Assembly (NCBI RefSeq): GCF_026341825.1
Contig: NZ_JAPENY010000002.1
Coordinates: 930,001-994,000 of the forward strand
Source: Streptomyces sp. NBC_00620
GTDB lineage: Bacteria; Actinomycetota; Actinomycetes; Streptomycetales; Streptomycetaceae
Direction: 5' to 3'
Length of the DNA: 64,000 nucleotides
A program made the position numbers and the translations under genes. Below, in pieces: positions 1-7,965 of the stretch. The notes beneath the pieces were generated by a model, which was not told the origin of the DNA, did no database searches, and saw only the letters and a list, made by a program, of their open reading frames with translations. How positions within the stretch are numbered: position 1 is the stretch's first letter; each line of letters opens with the position of its first letter.

Positions 1-1
1 C

Positions 2-409
2 ACCGACGAGGAACTCGCCCAGTTCAAGCCGGGGACCTTCTTCGTCGACGTCGCCTGCGACGAGGGCATGGGCTTCGAATGGGCCCGCCCGACCACCTTC
101 GGCGATCCCATGCCCACGGTCGGTCCTGGCTGCCACTACTACGGGGTGGACCACAGCCCGTCCCACATGTGGAACTCCGCCACCTGGGAGATCAGCGAGG
201 CGCTCCTCCCCTACCTGCGCAAGGTCATGAGTGGCCCCACGGCATGGGAGGCCGACGCCACGGTCAGCAAGGCCATCGAGATCCGCGACGGCATCATCCG
301 GAACCCGAAGATCCTCTCCTTCCAGCACCGGACGGCCGCCTACCCGCACGCCCGAGAGATTCCGGCCCCCGCCTCGGCCCAGGCCCAGGCCCCGGCACTG
401 GTCGGCTGA
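2..409 (+). CDS. alanine dehydrogenase / N5-(carboxyethyl)ornithine synthase-like protein, 3' end
   Basis: The reading frame is open from the left edge of the window, so only about 135 C-terminal residues are present. The visible part has the segment 'FFVDVACDEGMGFEWARPTT' followed by 'HYYGVDHSPSHMWNSATWEI', which resembles the C-terminal half of NAD(P)-dependent alanine-dehydrogenase/PNT-family enzymes annotated in Streptomyces as N5-(carboxyethyl)ornithine synthase. The end of a Rossmann-type domain lies first, then an alpha-helical closure, then a low-complexity Ala/Pro/Gln tail. The nucleotide-binding motif would lie upstream and cannot be checked, so substrate and cofactor are inferred from family resemblance only. 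An in-frame ATG at 68 falls inside the conserved segment and is not the start. Confidence 0.6.
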   Translation, partial: TDEELAQFKPGTFFVDVACDEGMGFEWARPTTFGDPMPTVGPGCHYYGVDHSPSHMWNSATWEISEALLPYLRKVMSGPTAWEADATVSKAIEIRDGIIRNPKILSFQHRTAAYPHAREIPAPASAQAQAPALVG

Positions 410-463
410 TGGCCGCGCGGAGTTGACGTACGACGACGGAAGCTGACGTACGACGACGAAACG

Positions 464-500
464 CGAACGGTGCCGGCGGAGAATCCACCGGCACCGTTCG
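464..500. terminator. hairpin terminator between the first CDS (+) and tRNA-Leu (-)
   Basis: A perfect 13-bp inverted repeat (464-476 with 488-500) is separated by an 11-nt loop. It lies between the 3' end of the plus-strand gene and the 3' end of the minus-strand tRNA, so it can serve both converging transcripts. It lacks a long T-run, which is usual for Streptomyces terminators. A two-copy 20-bp direct repeat (421-440, 441-460, two mismatches) lies immediately upstream. Confidence 0.6.
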
Positions 501-512
501 CACAGAACCATC

Positions 513-600
513 TGGTGTCCGAGGGGGGACTTGAACCCCCACGCCCGTTAAAGGGCACTAGCACCTCAAGCTAGCGCGTCTGCCATTCCGCCACCCGGAC
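513..600 (-). tRNA. tRNA-Leu (anticodon GAG)
   Basis: Read on the minus strand, the segment folds as a class II tRNA. The 7-bp acceptor stem pairs 594-600 with 517-523, followed by discriminator A and an encoded CCA (513-515). The D-arm contains GGCGGAATGGCAGACGC, the anticodon stem is CTAGC/GCTAG with loop TTGAGGT, there is a long variable arm, and the T-loop is GGTTCAAGTCC. The anticodon GAG (complement at 565-567) reads CUC/CUU leucine codons. The long variable arm is characteristic of tRNA-Leu and tRNA-Ser. Confidence 0.97.
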
Positions 601-787
601 AAGGTGTCTGTCGCGCGGGGTTTCCCTCGCGGCGACAGAGGAAACATTACCAGGCTTCCGAGGGCGCCCGATCACGCCCCGTTCCCGCGTGAACGGCGTG
701 TGACGGGCCGCGTCCGGCCTTGGACGGGGCGGGGGTCGGAGAGAGGATGAGGGGGGACCACCAGCAGTGACAGTGGGAGGAAGCAGC

Positions 788-2113
788 GTGAGCGAGTCGA
801 GCACGGCCAGGGGCGTCTCTGGCGAGGACGAGGTCGTGGACCTCTGTCGCGAGCTGATCCAGATCGACACCAGCAACTACGGGGACCACTCGGGGCCGGG
901 TGAGCGCAAGGCCGCCGAGTACGTCGCCGAGAAGCTCGCCGAGGTGGGGCTCGAACCGCAGATCTTCGAGTCGCACCAGGGGCGCGCCTCCACGGTCGCC
1001 CGCATCGAGGGCGAGGACCCCTCACGCCCCGCGCTGCTCATCCACGGCCACACCGATGTCGTACCGGCCAACGCCCAGGACTGGACCCACCACCCCTTCT
1101 CCGGCGAGATCGCCGACGGCTGTGTGTGGGGCCGGGGCGCGGTTGACATGAAGGACATGGACGCCATGACGCTGGCGGTCGTACGGGACCGGATGCGCAG
1201 CGGCCGCAAGCCGCCCCGTGACATCGTCCTCGCCTTCCTCGCGGACGAGGAGGCGGGCGGCACGTGGGGTGCGCGGCACCTGGTAGACAAGCACCCCGGC
1301 CTCTTCGACGGTGTGACGGAGGCGATCGGCGAGGTCGGCGGGTTCTCCTTCACGGTCAACGAGAAGCTGCGGTTGTATCTCGTCGAGACCGCCCAGAAGG
1401 GCATGCACTGGATGAAGCTGACCGTGGACGGCACCGCCGGGCACGGTTCGATGATCCACAAGGACAACGCCATCACCGAGCTCTCCGAGGCCGTCGGGCG
1501 GCTCGGGCGGCACAAGTTCCCGGTGCGGGTGACCAAGACGCTGCGCCACTTCCTCGACGAACTCGGCGACGCGCTCGGCACCGAGCTCGACCCGGAGAAC
1601 ATGGACGCGACGCTCGCCAAGCTCGGCGGCATCGCCAAGCTCATCGGCGCCTCCCTGCAGAACACCGCCAATCCGACCCAGCTGGGCGCGGGTTACAAGG
1701 TCAACGTGATTCCGGGACAGGCGACCGCGCACGTCGACGGGCGTTATCTGCCGGGCTACGAGGAGGAATTCCTCGCCGACCTGGACCGGATTCTCGGCCC
1801 GAAGGTGAAGCGCGAGGACGTGCACTCCGACAAGGCGCTGGAGACCACCTTCGACGGGGCCCTTGTCGACGCGATGCAGACCGCGCTGTCCGCCGAGGAC
1901 CCGATCGCCCGCGCCGTCCCCTACATGCTGTCCGCCGGCACCGACGCCAAGTCCTTCGCCGACCTCGGCGTCCGCTGCTTCGGCTTCGCGCCGCTGAAGC
2001 TGCCGCCGGAGCTGGACTTCGCGGGCATGTTCCACGGCGTCGACGAGCGGGTGCCGGTCGACGCGCTGAAATTCGGCGTGCGCGTACTCGACCGCTTCAT
2101 CGACGCTTCCTGA
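788..2113 (+). CDS. M20-family zinc metallopeptidase (succinyl-diaminopimelate desuccinylase / carboxypeptidase-like)
   Basis: A cytoplasmic M20/M25/M40 aminoacylase-type hydrolase of about 441 residues. The di-zinc signature is complete: LLIHGHTDVVPA (His and Asp of the first motif), GRGAVDMKDMDAM (bridging Asp), FLADEEAGG (general-base Glu plus metal Glu), and a C-terminal HGVDERVPVDAL His. A dimerisation lid sits between the two halves of the catalytic domain. The GTG at 788 is chosen because GGGAGG (775-780) lies 7 nt upstream. An in-frame GTG at 767 with a G-rich stretch before it is the alternative and would add seven residues. The family hydrolyses N-acylated amino acids or dipeptides; the substrate cannot be told from the sequence. 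Confidence 0.9.
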   Translation: MSESSTARGVSGEDEVVDLCRELIQIDTSNYGDHSGPGERKAAEYVAEKLAEVGLEPQIFESHQGRASTVARIEGEDPSRPALLIHGHTDVVPANAQDWTHHPFSGEIADGCVWGRGAVDMKDMDAMTLAVVRDRMRSGRKPPRDIVLAFLADEEAGGTWGARHLVDKHPGLFDGVTEAIGEVGGFSFTVNEKLRLYLVETAQKGMHWMKLTVDGTAGHGSMIHKDNAITELSEAVGRLGRHKFPVRVTKTLRHFLDELGDALGTELDPENMDATLAKLGGIAKLIGASLQNTANPTQLGAGYKVNVIPGQATAHVDGRYLPGYEEEFLADLDRILGPKVKREDVHSDKALETTFDGALVDAMQTALSAEDPIARAVPYMLSAGTDAKSFADLGVRCFGFAPLKLPPELDFAGMFHGVDERVPVDALKFGVRVLDRFIDAS

Positions 2114-2213
2114 ACGGGCCTGGTGATGCGGTGAATTGGCCCACTGAAACGAAACTGCACTATTCGCCAGCCTGTGCGGAATTGACTGAGAAGAGTGAAT
2201 GAGACGATAAGCG

Positions 2214-2241
2214 CGTAGCCCCATTACTTCCCCCTCGTTAC
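2214..2241 (+). promoter_or_regulatory. candidate BldN-type ECF sigma promoter of chpH
   Basis: CGTAGC (2214-2219) and CGTTAC (2236-2241) are separated by exactly 16 nt and lie about 50 nt upstream of the chpH start. This resembles the CGTAAC-N16-CGTTGA consensus reported for sigma-BldN, which is known to control chaplin genes. The match was made by eye and is imperfect in the -10 element. The GAGG-type SD AAGGAGGAATA lies at 2280-2290. Confidence 0.4.
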
Positions 2242-2290
2242 AGGTGATGCGATCCGAAGCTGGGATCGCATTTGCCAACAAGGAGGAATA

Positions 2291-2524
2291 ATGATCAAGA
2301 AGATCGTCGCCGCTGCGGCCGCCACCGGTGGTCTGGTTCTCGCGGGTGCGGGCCTGGCCGTCGCCGACTCGGGTGCCCAGGGTGCCGCTGTGGGCTCCCC
2401 GGGTGTTGCCTCCGGCAACGTCATCCAGGTGCCCGTTCACGTCCCGGTGAACGTCTGCGGCAACACGGTCTCGGTGATCGGGCTGCTGAACCCCGCCTTC
2501 GGCAACACCTGCATCAACAAGTGA
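2291..2524 (+). CDS. chpH: short chaplin (secreted amyloid-forming hydrophobic surface protein)
   Basis: A 77-residue protein with a signal peptide (KK at residues 3-4, a hydrophobic core to about residue 22, cleavage probably after AVA at residue 25) followed by one chaplin domain. The mature domain begins DSGAQGAAVGSPGV and carries the hallmark NVCGNTVSVIGLLNPAFGN with two cysteines (Cys56, Cys74) that form a disulfide in characterised chaplins. Chaplins assemble into amyloid fibrils on the surface of aerial hyphae and lower water surface tension. Its position directly upstream of a long chaplin matches the chpH-chpC pair of S. coelicolor, which supports the symbol. The SD AAGGAGG is strong. 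A terminator follows, so chpH is probably a separate transcript. Confidence 0.97.
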   Translation: MIKKIVAAAAATGGLVLAGAGLAVADSGAQGAAVGSPGVASGNVIQVPVHVPVNVCGNTVSVIGLLNPAFGNTCINK

Positions 2525-2556
2525 CGTTGCACCTCATCCCATGAGGGTTTGAGCCC

Positions 2557-2603
2557 GTCGGCCCCGGAGCGCGTGCCATGCGCTCCGGGGCCGACCGGCT
2601 TTT
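2557..2603 (+). terminator. terminator of chpH
   Basis: A perfect 16-bp GC-rich stem (2557-2572 with 2580-2595) with a 7-nt loop is followed by CGGCTTTT, a canonical intrinsic terminator between chpH and chpC. Confidence 0.85.
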
Positions 2604-2675
2604 CCGCGCACGCGTCGGTCGGGTGCGTGCGCGTTCCGGATGGTCCAAGCCAAGGGCGAAGGCAGGGATATAGCT

Positions 2676-3509
2676 ATGCGACAGGTCACCCGCAAGGGCC
2701 TGATGACCGTGGCGGCAGCGAGTGGCGTACTCGCCGTCACCGGCGGTCACGCACATGCCGACTCGGGTGCGAACGGCGCCAGTTCGGACTCGCCCGGCGT
2801 GCTGTCGGGCAACACGGTGCAGGCGCCGGTGCACGCGCCGGTCAACGTCTGCGGCAACACCGTGAGCGTCGTGGGGCTGCTCAACCCGGCGATGGGCAAC
2901 AAGTGCGCCAACAAGGGCGGCGGGAGCGGTTCGTCCGGCGGCTACGGGGACGGAGGGTCCCATTCCGGCGGTGGCTCGCAGGCGGGCGGGCATGCGAGTA
3001 ACTCACCGGGGGTCGGCTCGGGCAACCATGTACAGGTGCCGATCGACGTGCCGGTCAACATCTGCGGCAACAGCGTGAACGTGGGCGGCGTCGGCAACGC
3101 CGTGACGGGCAACGAGTGCGGGAACGGGGCAGGTGGCGGGCACTCCACCACCCCGCCCGGCGGCGGACCCGAGGCGCCGACTCCGGGCAAGCCGTGGCAG
3201 CCCGGCCAGCCGGGACACCCGGGCGAGCCCGGCACTCCGGGGACGCCGGGACATCCCGGTACGCCGGGTCATCCGGTGACGCCGGGGACCCCGGGCCACC
3301 CTGCCGGGCCGGCCGGCTGGGGCGGGGAGAACGCGGGCGGTTCCGCGCACGCCGACCACCTGGGCGCGCGGTCCGTCACCCAGCCCGAGGGTGTCGAGCA
3401 GCTTGCCCACACCGGCGGTGACCTGCCGCTGGGCGCGATCGTCCCGGCGGGTATCGGCGCACTGCTCGGCGGCGCCGTGCTGTACCGCAGGGCGCGATCG
3501 GCGGCGTAA
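2676..3509 (+). CDS. chpC: long chaplin, sortase-anchored
   Basis: A 277-residue cell-wall protein. Domain order: signal peptide (about 1-28, ending HAHA), chaplin domain 1 (about 29-80), Gly/Ser-rich linker, chaplin domain 2 (about 107-150), a Pro/Gly collagen-like stretch of PGx/HPG triplets (about 176-212), the sortase motif LAHTG (243-247), a hydrophobic membrane segment, and a RRARSAA basic tail. This is the layout of the long chaplins, which are covalently attached to peptidoglycan by class E sortases recognising LAxTG and are thought to anchor the short chaplins. The ATG at 2676 is chosen because it gives a proper signal peptide; the upstream in-frame extension is not hydrophobic. Both chaplin domains retain the two cysteines. 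Confidence 0.95.
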   Translation: MRQVTRKGLMTVAAASGVLAVTGGHAHADSGANGASSDSPGVLSGNTVQAPVHAPVNVCGNTVSVVGLLNPAMGNKCANKGGGSGSSGGYGDGGSHSGGGSQAGGHASNSPGVGSGNHVQVPIDVPVNICGNSVNVGGVGNAVTGNECGNGAGGGHSTTPPGGGPEAPTPGKPWQPGQPGHPGEPGTPGTPGHPGTPGHPVTPGTPGHPAGPAGWGGENAGGSAHADHLGARSVTQPEGVEQLAHTGGDLPLGAIVPAGIGALLGGAVLYRRARSAA

Positions 3510-3556
3510 GCGGCACAGGTGTGAGTACAACGTCACAAACCTTCCGTGGTGAGCGG

Positions 3557-3595
3557 AACGGAGCCGGCCCCGCACTCGCGGGGCCGGCTCCGTTT
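3557..3595. terminator. bidirectional terminator between chpC and the DUF5703 gene
   Basis: A perfect inverted repeat of 17 bp (3557-3573 with 3578-3594), ACTC loop, flanked by AA/TT. It lies between converging genes. Confidence 0.85.
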
Positions 3596-3608
3596 CAGCC
3601 TCTTTCGC

Positions 3609-3797
3609 TCACCATGTCGCGCGCATCTGACGGATGATCCGCCGACGCAGCCGCACCTTGCGGCTGCCGTCGCGCAGCAGGCTCAGACGGTCCAACTCCC
3701 AGTGTCCGTACTCCGCGTGGTCTGTCAGCAGGCGTGTAGCGTCCTTGCGGGAAACCCCGCGTGGTACGTACACGTCGACAAATTCGTATTCCGGCAT
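3609..3797 (-). CDS. DUF5703-family small conserved protein
   Basis: A 62-residue protein starting MPEYEFVDVYVPRGVSRKDA, very basic towards the C-terminus (RKVRLRRRIIRQMRATW). It matches the short actinomycete-specific proteins annotated as DUF5703 beside the chaplin locus. It has no signal peptide, membrane segment or catalytic motif; the function is unknown. It is divergent from the gene at 3845 with only 47 bp between the starts, so they probably share a promoter region. The Arg-rich tail could contact nucleic acid, but that is speculation. Confidence 0.8.
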   Translation of the reverse strand: MPEYEFVDVYVPRGVSRKDATRLLTDHAEYGHWELDRLSLLRDGSRKVRLRRRIIRQMRATW

Positions 3798-3844
3798 CGC
3801 ATCTATTGTGCGGGCAGAGGCTCTGTACGGATAGCGTCTGCACT

Positions 3845-4534
3845 ATGTCTGATGCTGTGCAGCCCACCGCTGCCGAGGTACGCGCCGCCGCCGAGGCGAT
3901 CAAGACCGCGCTCGACCGTCACCTGGCCGCGGTCGAGCGCAGGACGGGCGATGACGACCCGGCCGTATACGAGGCGTTCAACGAGCTGGCCGCCGCGGCC
4001 GAGGAGTACGACGAGCTCCTCTACGACCGCTACGACGAGGTCACACCCTTCGAGATCCCCGGTTCGGAAGACACGCTGCCGCCGTACACGGGCCCGGAGG
4101 AGCCGAACGCGCTGAGCGTGCTGATCCGCCGGGACTACGCGGTGGTGGAGCCACAGCGCCTGCTGGCGCAGGCTCAGCGGGTGGAGGCCGTGGAGGAGGA
4201 CGGAGCCAGTGTCAGCGCGGCCTTCGACGCGGCGGCCGGCACCGTGCACGGGGCGCTCGGTGTCCTGTTCGGCGAGTTCGAACCGGACGAGATCGCCTCC
4301 CGGCACAAGGAGTTCGGCCTGGAGGAGGGGGACTCCACGCTCTGGGTGACAGCCGCGGACGAGGCCGCCGAGCCCGGCGAATGGCTTGAGGCCCCGTTCG
4401 AATCGATCGACCCGCAGCGCGTGGTCTGCCGCTTCGACGTCAGTGCCGTCTTCGACGACGATTCGGACGACGAGGATCTTGAGGACGACCTCGGCCCCGA
4501 CTCCGATCTGGAACCGCTGGACGCGGATCGCTGA
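3845..4534 (+). CDS. conserved hypothetical acidic protein
   Basis: A 229-residue soluble protein. The N-terminal 80 residues are predicted helical (MSDAVQPTAAEVRAAAEAIK...), the middle contains 'PNALSVLIRRDYAVVEPQ', and the C-terminus is an extremely acidic tail (DDDSDDEDLEDDLGPDSD, about residues 200-225). No catalytic motif is recognisable. The start is the first ATG with a coding-like composition; only a weak SD is present and TAGCGT just upstream could be a -10, so the mRNA may be nearly leaderless. Similar proteins accompany chaplin loci in other Streptomyces from memory. Function unknown. Confidence 0.8.
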   Translation: MSDAVQPTAAEVRAAAEAIKTALDRHLAAVERRTGDDDPAVYEAFNELAAAAEEYDELLYDRYDEVTPFEIPGSEDTLPPYTGPEEPNALSVLIRRDYAVVEPQRLLAQAQRVEAVEEDGASVSAAFDAAAGTVHGALGVLFGEFEPDEIASRHKEFGLEEGDSTLWVTAADEAAEPGEWLEAPFESIDPQRVVCRFDVSAVFDDDSDDEDLEDDLGPDSDLEPLDADR

Positions 4535-4552
4535 GCCGAGCCAGTTGTACGG

Positions 4553-4585
4553 GGTGGCGGTCACCGGGGCCCGGTGACCGCCACC
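4553..4585. terminator. bidirectional terminator between converging genes
   Basis: A perfect 15-bp stem (4553-4567 with 4571-4585) with a GGC loop, between the acidic hypothetical protein (+) and the RecD2-like gene (-). Confidence 0.8.
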
Positions 4586-4601
4586 TCTGTGCGTACGGGG
4601 T

Positions 4602-6833
4602 TCAGCCCGCCGCCGGCACGGGTGCGGGCATCGGCATCTGCGCCTTGAGCAGGGCGGGCAGCCGGGTCGTGCGCGGCTTCTGCGGCACCTCCGCCACCGC
4701 CCGCGCCAGGGCCTGGTCCACCCCATGGACCACGGACAGGTGGCGCTCGGCGCGGCCGAAGGCCGTGTAGATCCAGGGCCTGGTCAGGGCCTGGGCGGCG
4801 TCACCGGGGAGCACCACGACGGCGGCGGGCAGGCGCAGGCCCACCGCCTGGTGCGCGGTGAGCGCCCAGCCGTGCCGCACGGACTGCTCCACCCGCTCCT
4901 GGGGTACGACGACGGGGGCGCCCGCGCACTCCAGGTGCAGCCCGTCGGCGTCGGCCTTCACCACGTGCCCGGGCACCGTACGACCCGGCTCGGGGGAGTA
5001 CGCGATCCGGTCGCCCGGGTCGAAGCCGCCGAAGCGGCCGGGACCGGGGTTGAGCCGCTCCTTGAGCGCGGTGTTCAGCGCGCGCGTGCCGGCCGCGCCG
5101 CCGTGCCCCGGAGCGATCACCTGTGTCTGCTCGGCCGGGATGCCGATCGCGCGGGGAACCGAGTCCGCCACCAGCTGCACCGTGCGGTGCACCGCCTCAC
5201 CGGCGTCACGCACCGGGACGATCACGACCTCCTTGCCGGGCGCCTCGACCTGGTTCAGCTCGCCGATCCCGATGCCGGACACCAGCTCGCCGATGGGCCC
5301 GGGGTCCGGTGTCCGCGAGGCCACCTGCGGGCAGACGCGGGCGGCGAGAAGGTCCGCGAAGACCCGCCCGGGGCCCGCCGACCACAGCACCCCCGGATCC
5401 CCGCTCAGCACCAGCCGCGCCCCGTCCGGCAGCGACTCGGCCAGCATCGCCGCCGTCTCGACGTCGAGCTGCGGCGCGTCCAGGACGACGAGCAGGTCGA
5501 GGGCGAAGGCGCCTTCGGGATCCCGGCCTGGGCCCTCGGTTCCGGAGAGCAGACCGGCGACGGTGACCTCGGGCCGGCCGTGGTCGTCGCCGATGTCCCG
5601 CGGTGCTCCCGCGTTCTCCGTCGCCTCGAGCAGCGCGGCGAAGCGGCGGCGGCCGTCCGGCGTGTGTGCGGCGGCGTACGCCCGCAGGCCGAGCCCCCTG
5701 GCCGCGGCGACCAGGGCCGCCGGCTCCGCGCGGGACGCCTCGCCGCCGGTGTGCAGGAGGATGCCGTGACCGGCGACGGCGCGGATCAATTCCGCGGTGG
5801 AACCGGACGCCGAAGCGGCGGCGGACGCCCAGTCGGTCGCGTCCTCCTTCGGCAGGGCGTTGACCACGCGGGCGAGGCCGTCGGCGAGGCTCTCCTCGGC
5901 CAGGGCGTACCGCTCCAGGCCGACGAGGACGCGGACCGGGCGCTCCTCGGCTTCCTCGTCCCCCTCCGGCACGGGGGCCACCGCGTCGGGTGTGTCGAGC
6001 GCGTCCTGGAAGACCAGGGCCTCGCCCTCGGCGAGGGTGCTCTGCACGGCCGCGTCGGGGTCCGGCACCGAGCGCTGGGTGAGCGCGGCGGCGAGCGCCG
6101 ACGCGTCGAGGGCGGTGTGCCCCGCGATCGCCGCCTGCTCGAGGAGCCACACCGTGAGCGCCCGGCCCCGCCGCTCGTCGTCCGGGCCGCACTCCGCGCC
6201 GAGCAGCGCTCGGGCGAACTGGTCGGCCTGCTCGGGCCGCACTCCGGGGACCCGCAGCAACTGCCAGGGGTCCTCGCGCAGTTGATCGTCCGCACCCTCG
6301 CCCAGAGCGGCGGCGACCTGCGCCGCGAGCGCGTCGGGCGCGCCGCCCTCGGTGAGCACCGCGCGTACGGTCTCGACGGCCTCCGGCGCGACGGCCGACG
6401 ACGCACCGGCCGGGGCGAGAACGGGCTGAGGCCGCCGCACGGGCTCCGGCGCGGCACCGCGGGGCGCCGGCTCGGGCTCACGGAACGCCCTGGTCACGGG
6501 CTTCTCGCCGCTCTCCACGGCGCGTACGGCGGCGAGCAGATCGGCGGCCTTCCCGCTGAGCTTGGTCCCGGCCTGGACCGGCCCCTGCTTCTCCGCCTTC
6601 CGCCGCTCGATCCGCTCGCGCTCCAGACGCTGGGCCGCCAACTCGGCCGCTGCCTCGGACAGCTTGGCGGCTTCGGAACCCTCGGCCGCGGTGGCCTCGG
6701 TCTCTTCCGTGGCTTCCGCGCCCGCGTCACCGCCCTCGGGGGCGGTGACGTCCGCGGTCTGCGGACCGTCGGCCGCACCCGCGCCCGGCGCCCCCGGCTC
6801 GGCGTCCTCCGTGGTCTCGGGCTCCGTGCTCAC
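4602..6833 (-). CDS. helix-hairpin-helix RecD2-like protein with degenerate helicase motifs
   Basis: A 743-residue protein. Order: acidic/Ala-rich disordered N-terminus (1-60), a charged helical segment (60-85), a linker, a helix-hairpin-helix region (about 186-212, REDPWQLLRVPGVRPEQADQ), then a two-lobed region that follows the RecD2/YrrC superfamily 1 helicase pattern. The key residues are missing. The Walker A position reads LLHTGGEASRAE (359-370) instead of GGPGTGKT. Walker B reads VVLDAPQ (449-455) instead of DEAS. The C-terminal motifs read AHQAVGLR (660-667) for HKSQGSE and GRAE (693-696) for TRAK. LVLSGDP (474-480) is preserved. It is therefore probably a DNA-binding or scaffold protein without ATPase activity. 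Its GTG start overlaps the upstream reductase stop (GTGA), implying translational coupling. Confidence 0.85.
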   Translation of the reverse strand: MSTEPETTEDAEPGAPGAGAADGPQTADVTAPEGGDAGAEATEETEATAAEGSEAAKLSEAAAELAAQRLERERIERRKAEKQGPVQAGTKLSGKAADLLAAVRAVESGEKPVTRAFREPEPAPRGAAPEPVRRPQPVLAPAGASSAVAPEAVETVRAVLTEGGAPDALAAQVAAALGEGADDQLREDPWQLLRVPGVRPEQADQFARALLGAECGPDDERRGRALTVWLLEQAAIAGHTALDASALAAALTQRSVPDPDAAVQSTLAEGEALVFQDALDTPDAVAPVPEGDEEAEERPVRVLVGLERYALAEESLADGLARVVNALPKEDATDWASAAASASGSTAELIRAVAGHGILLHTGGEASRAEPAALVAAARGLGLRAYAAAHTPDGRRRFAALLEATENAGAPRDIGDDHGRPEVTVAGLLSGTEGPGRDPEGAFALDLLVVLDAPQLDVETAAMLAESLPDGARLVLSGDPGVLWSAGPGRVFADLLAARVCPQVASRTPDPGPIGELVSGIGIGELNQVEAPGKEVVIVPVRDAGEAVHRTVQLVADSVPRAIGIPAEQTQVIAPGHGGAAGTRALNTALKERLNPGPGRFGGFDPGDRIAYSPEPGRTVPGHVVKADADGLHLECAGAPVVVPQERVEQSVRHGWALTAHQAVGLRLPAAVVVLPGDAAQALTRPWIYTAFGRAERHLSVVHGVDQALARAVAEVPQKPRTTRLPALLKAQMPMPAPVPAAG

Positions 6834-7813
6834 AGCGTGCTCCAGTCGTGATCGGGATAGTGGTGCACCGGCGCCGACACGTCGTCGAGCGCCCGGCAGA
6901 TCTCGTCAGGAAGACTAAGGGTCTCCACTGACAACGCGGCCGTGAGCTGCTGCGCGTTGCGCGCGCCGATGATCGGGGCGACGACCCCGGGCCGGTCGCG
7001 GACCCAGGCGAGAGCCACCTGCAGAGGCGTCACCGCGAGGCCGTCCGCCGCGGTCGTCACGGCGTCCACGATGCTGCTCGCCGCGTCGTCCAGGTACGGC
7101 GCGACGAAGGGCGCGAGATGTTCGGAGCCGCCCCGGGAGTCGGCGGGCGTCCCCTGGCGGTACTTGCCCGTGAGCACGCCCCGCCCGAGCGGCGAGGAGG
7201 GCAGCAGGCCGACGCCCAGATCGAGGGCGGCGGGCAGCACTTCCCGCTCGACGCCGCGCTGGAGCAGGGAGTACTCCATCTGCGTACTGGCCAGCCGGGT
7301 CCGCACCCCGGGCGCCGCGAGCTGCCAGGTCGCCGCCTTGGCGAGCTGCCAGCCGCAGAAGTTGGACACTCCCGCGTACCGCGCGCGGCCGCTGCTGACG
7401 GCGAGGTCGAGCGCCTGGAGGGTCTCGTCCAGCGGTGTCCCCGGGTCGAAGGCGTGGACGTGCCACAGGTCCACGTAGTCCGTGCCGAGCCGTGCGAGGG
7501 AGGCGTCGAGCGCGGACAGCAGATGCCCGCGCGAGCCGTCGAAGCGACGGTCCGGGTCGGGCACGCTCCCCGCCTTCGTCGAGATGACCAGGTCCCGGCG
7601 CGGCACGAGCCCTTCTATGAGCTGTCCGAGCAGATACTCGGCCTCCCCGTCCCCGTACACGTCCGCGGTGTCGACGAGGGTCCCGCCCGCTTCCCAGAAC
7701 GCCTTCAACAGGTGCGCCGCGTCATGCTCGTCGGTATCCCGGCCCCATGTCAGGGTGCCGAGTCCGATCCGGGACACACGCAGGCCTGTACGGCCGAGAT
7801 GCCTCTGCTCCAT
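6830..7813 (-). CDS. aldo/keto reductase
   Basis: A 327-residue (alpha/beta)8-barrel oxidoreductase, probably NADPH-dependent. The N-terminus is MEQRHLGRTGLRVSRIGLGT. The catalytic tetrad is visible: Asp in VDTADVYGDGEAE with the proton-donor Tyr, Lys in VISTKAG, and His in DLWHVHAFD. The cofactor-site segments SPLGRGVLTGKY and PIIGARNAQQLTAAL follow. The ATG at 7813 is chosen because it starts exactly at the family's conserved N-terminus; a TTG 51 nt upstream is less likely. Substrate unknown. It is co-transcribed with, and translationally coupled to, the RecD2-like gene. Confidence 0.92.
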   Translation of the reverse strand: MEQRHLGRTGLRVSRIGLGTLTWGRDTDEHDAAHLLKAFWEAGGTLVDTADVYGDGEAEYLLGQLIEGLVPRRDLVISTKAGSVPDPDRRFDGSRGHLLSALDASLARLGTDYVDLWHVHAFDPGTPLDETLQALDLAVSSGRARYAGVSNFCGWQLAKAATWQLAAPGVRTRLASTQMEYSLLQRGVEREVLPAALDLGVGLLPSSPLGRGVLTGKYRQGTPADSRGGSEHLAPFVAPYLDDAASSIVDAVTTAADGLAVTPLQVALAWVRDRPGVVAPIIGARNAQQLTAALSVETLSLPDEICRALDDVSAPVHHYPDHDWSTL

Positions 7814-7965
7814 GGACGCCGAGATTACTGGCCACAACTCCCTGCGTGGGGGCCCTGTGGACAACCAGAATCACCCGAGGCCGAACCCGTCCCTGCCGCG
7901 GCGCCCACCAGCGCGCTAGTGTCTCGGAGACAAGGGACGTTACTGATCGGTAAGGGGAATCGGCC

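Noticed and set aside
421..460. 20-bp duplicated sequence next to the first terminator as a possible att site
   Set aside because: Although a tRNA gene is nearby, the duplication is in tandem, does not match the tRNA 3' end, and no integrase gene is present.
4725..6851. A 708-residue plus-strand frame opposite the RecD2-like gene
   Set aside because: Low-complexity Arg/Gly/His-rich, no recognisable domain, no SD. The minus-strand protein follows a known fold.
7814..7864. Upstream TTG start for the aldo/keto reductase
   Set aside because: The extra 17 residues do not match the conserved family N-terminus, and the ATG at 7813 does.
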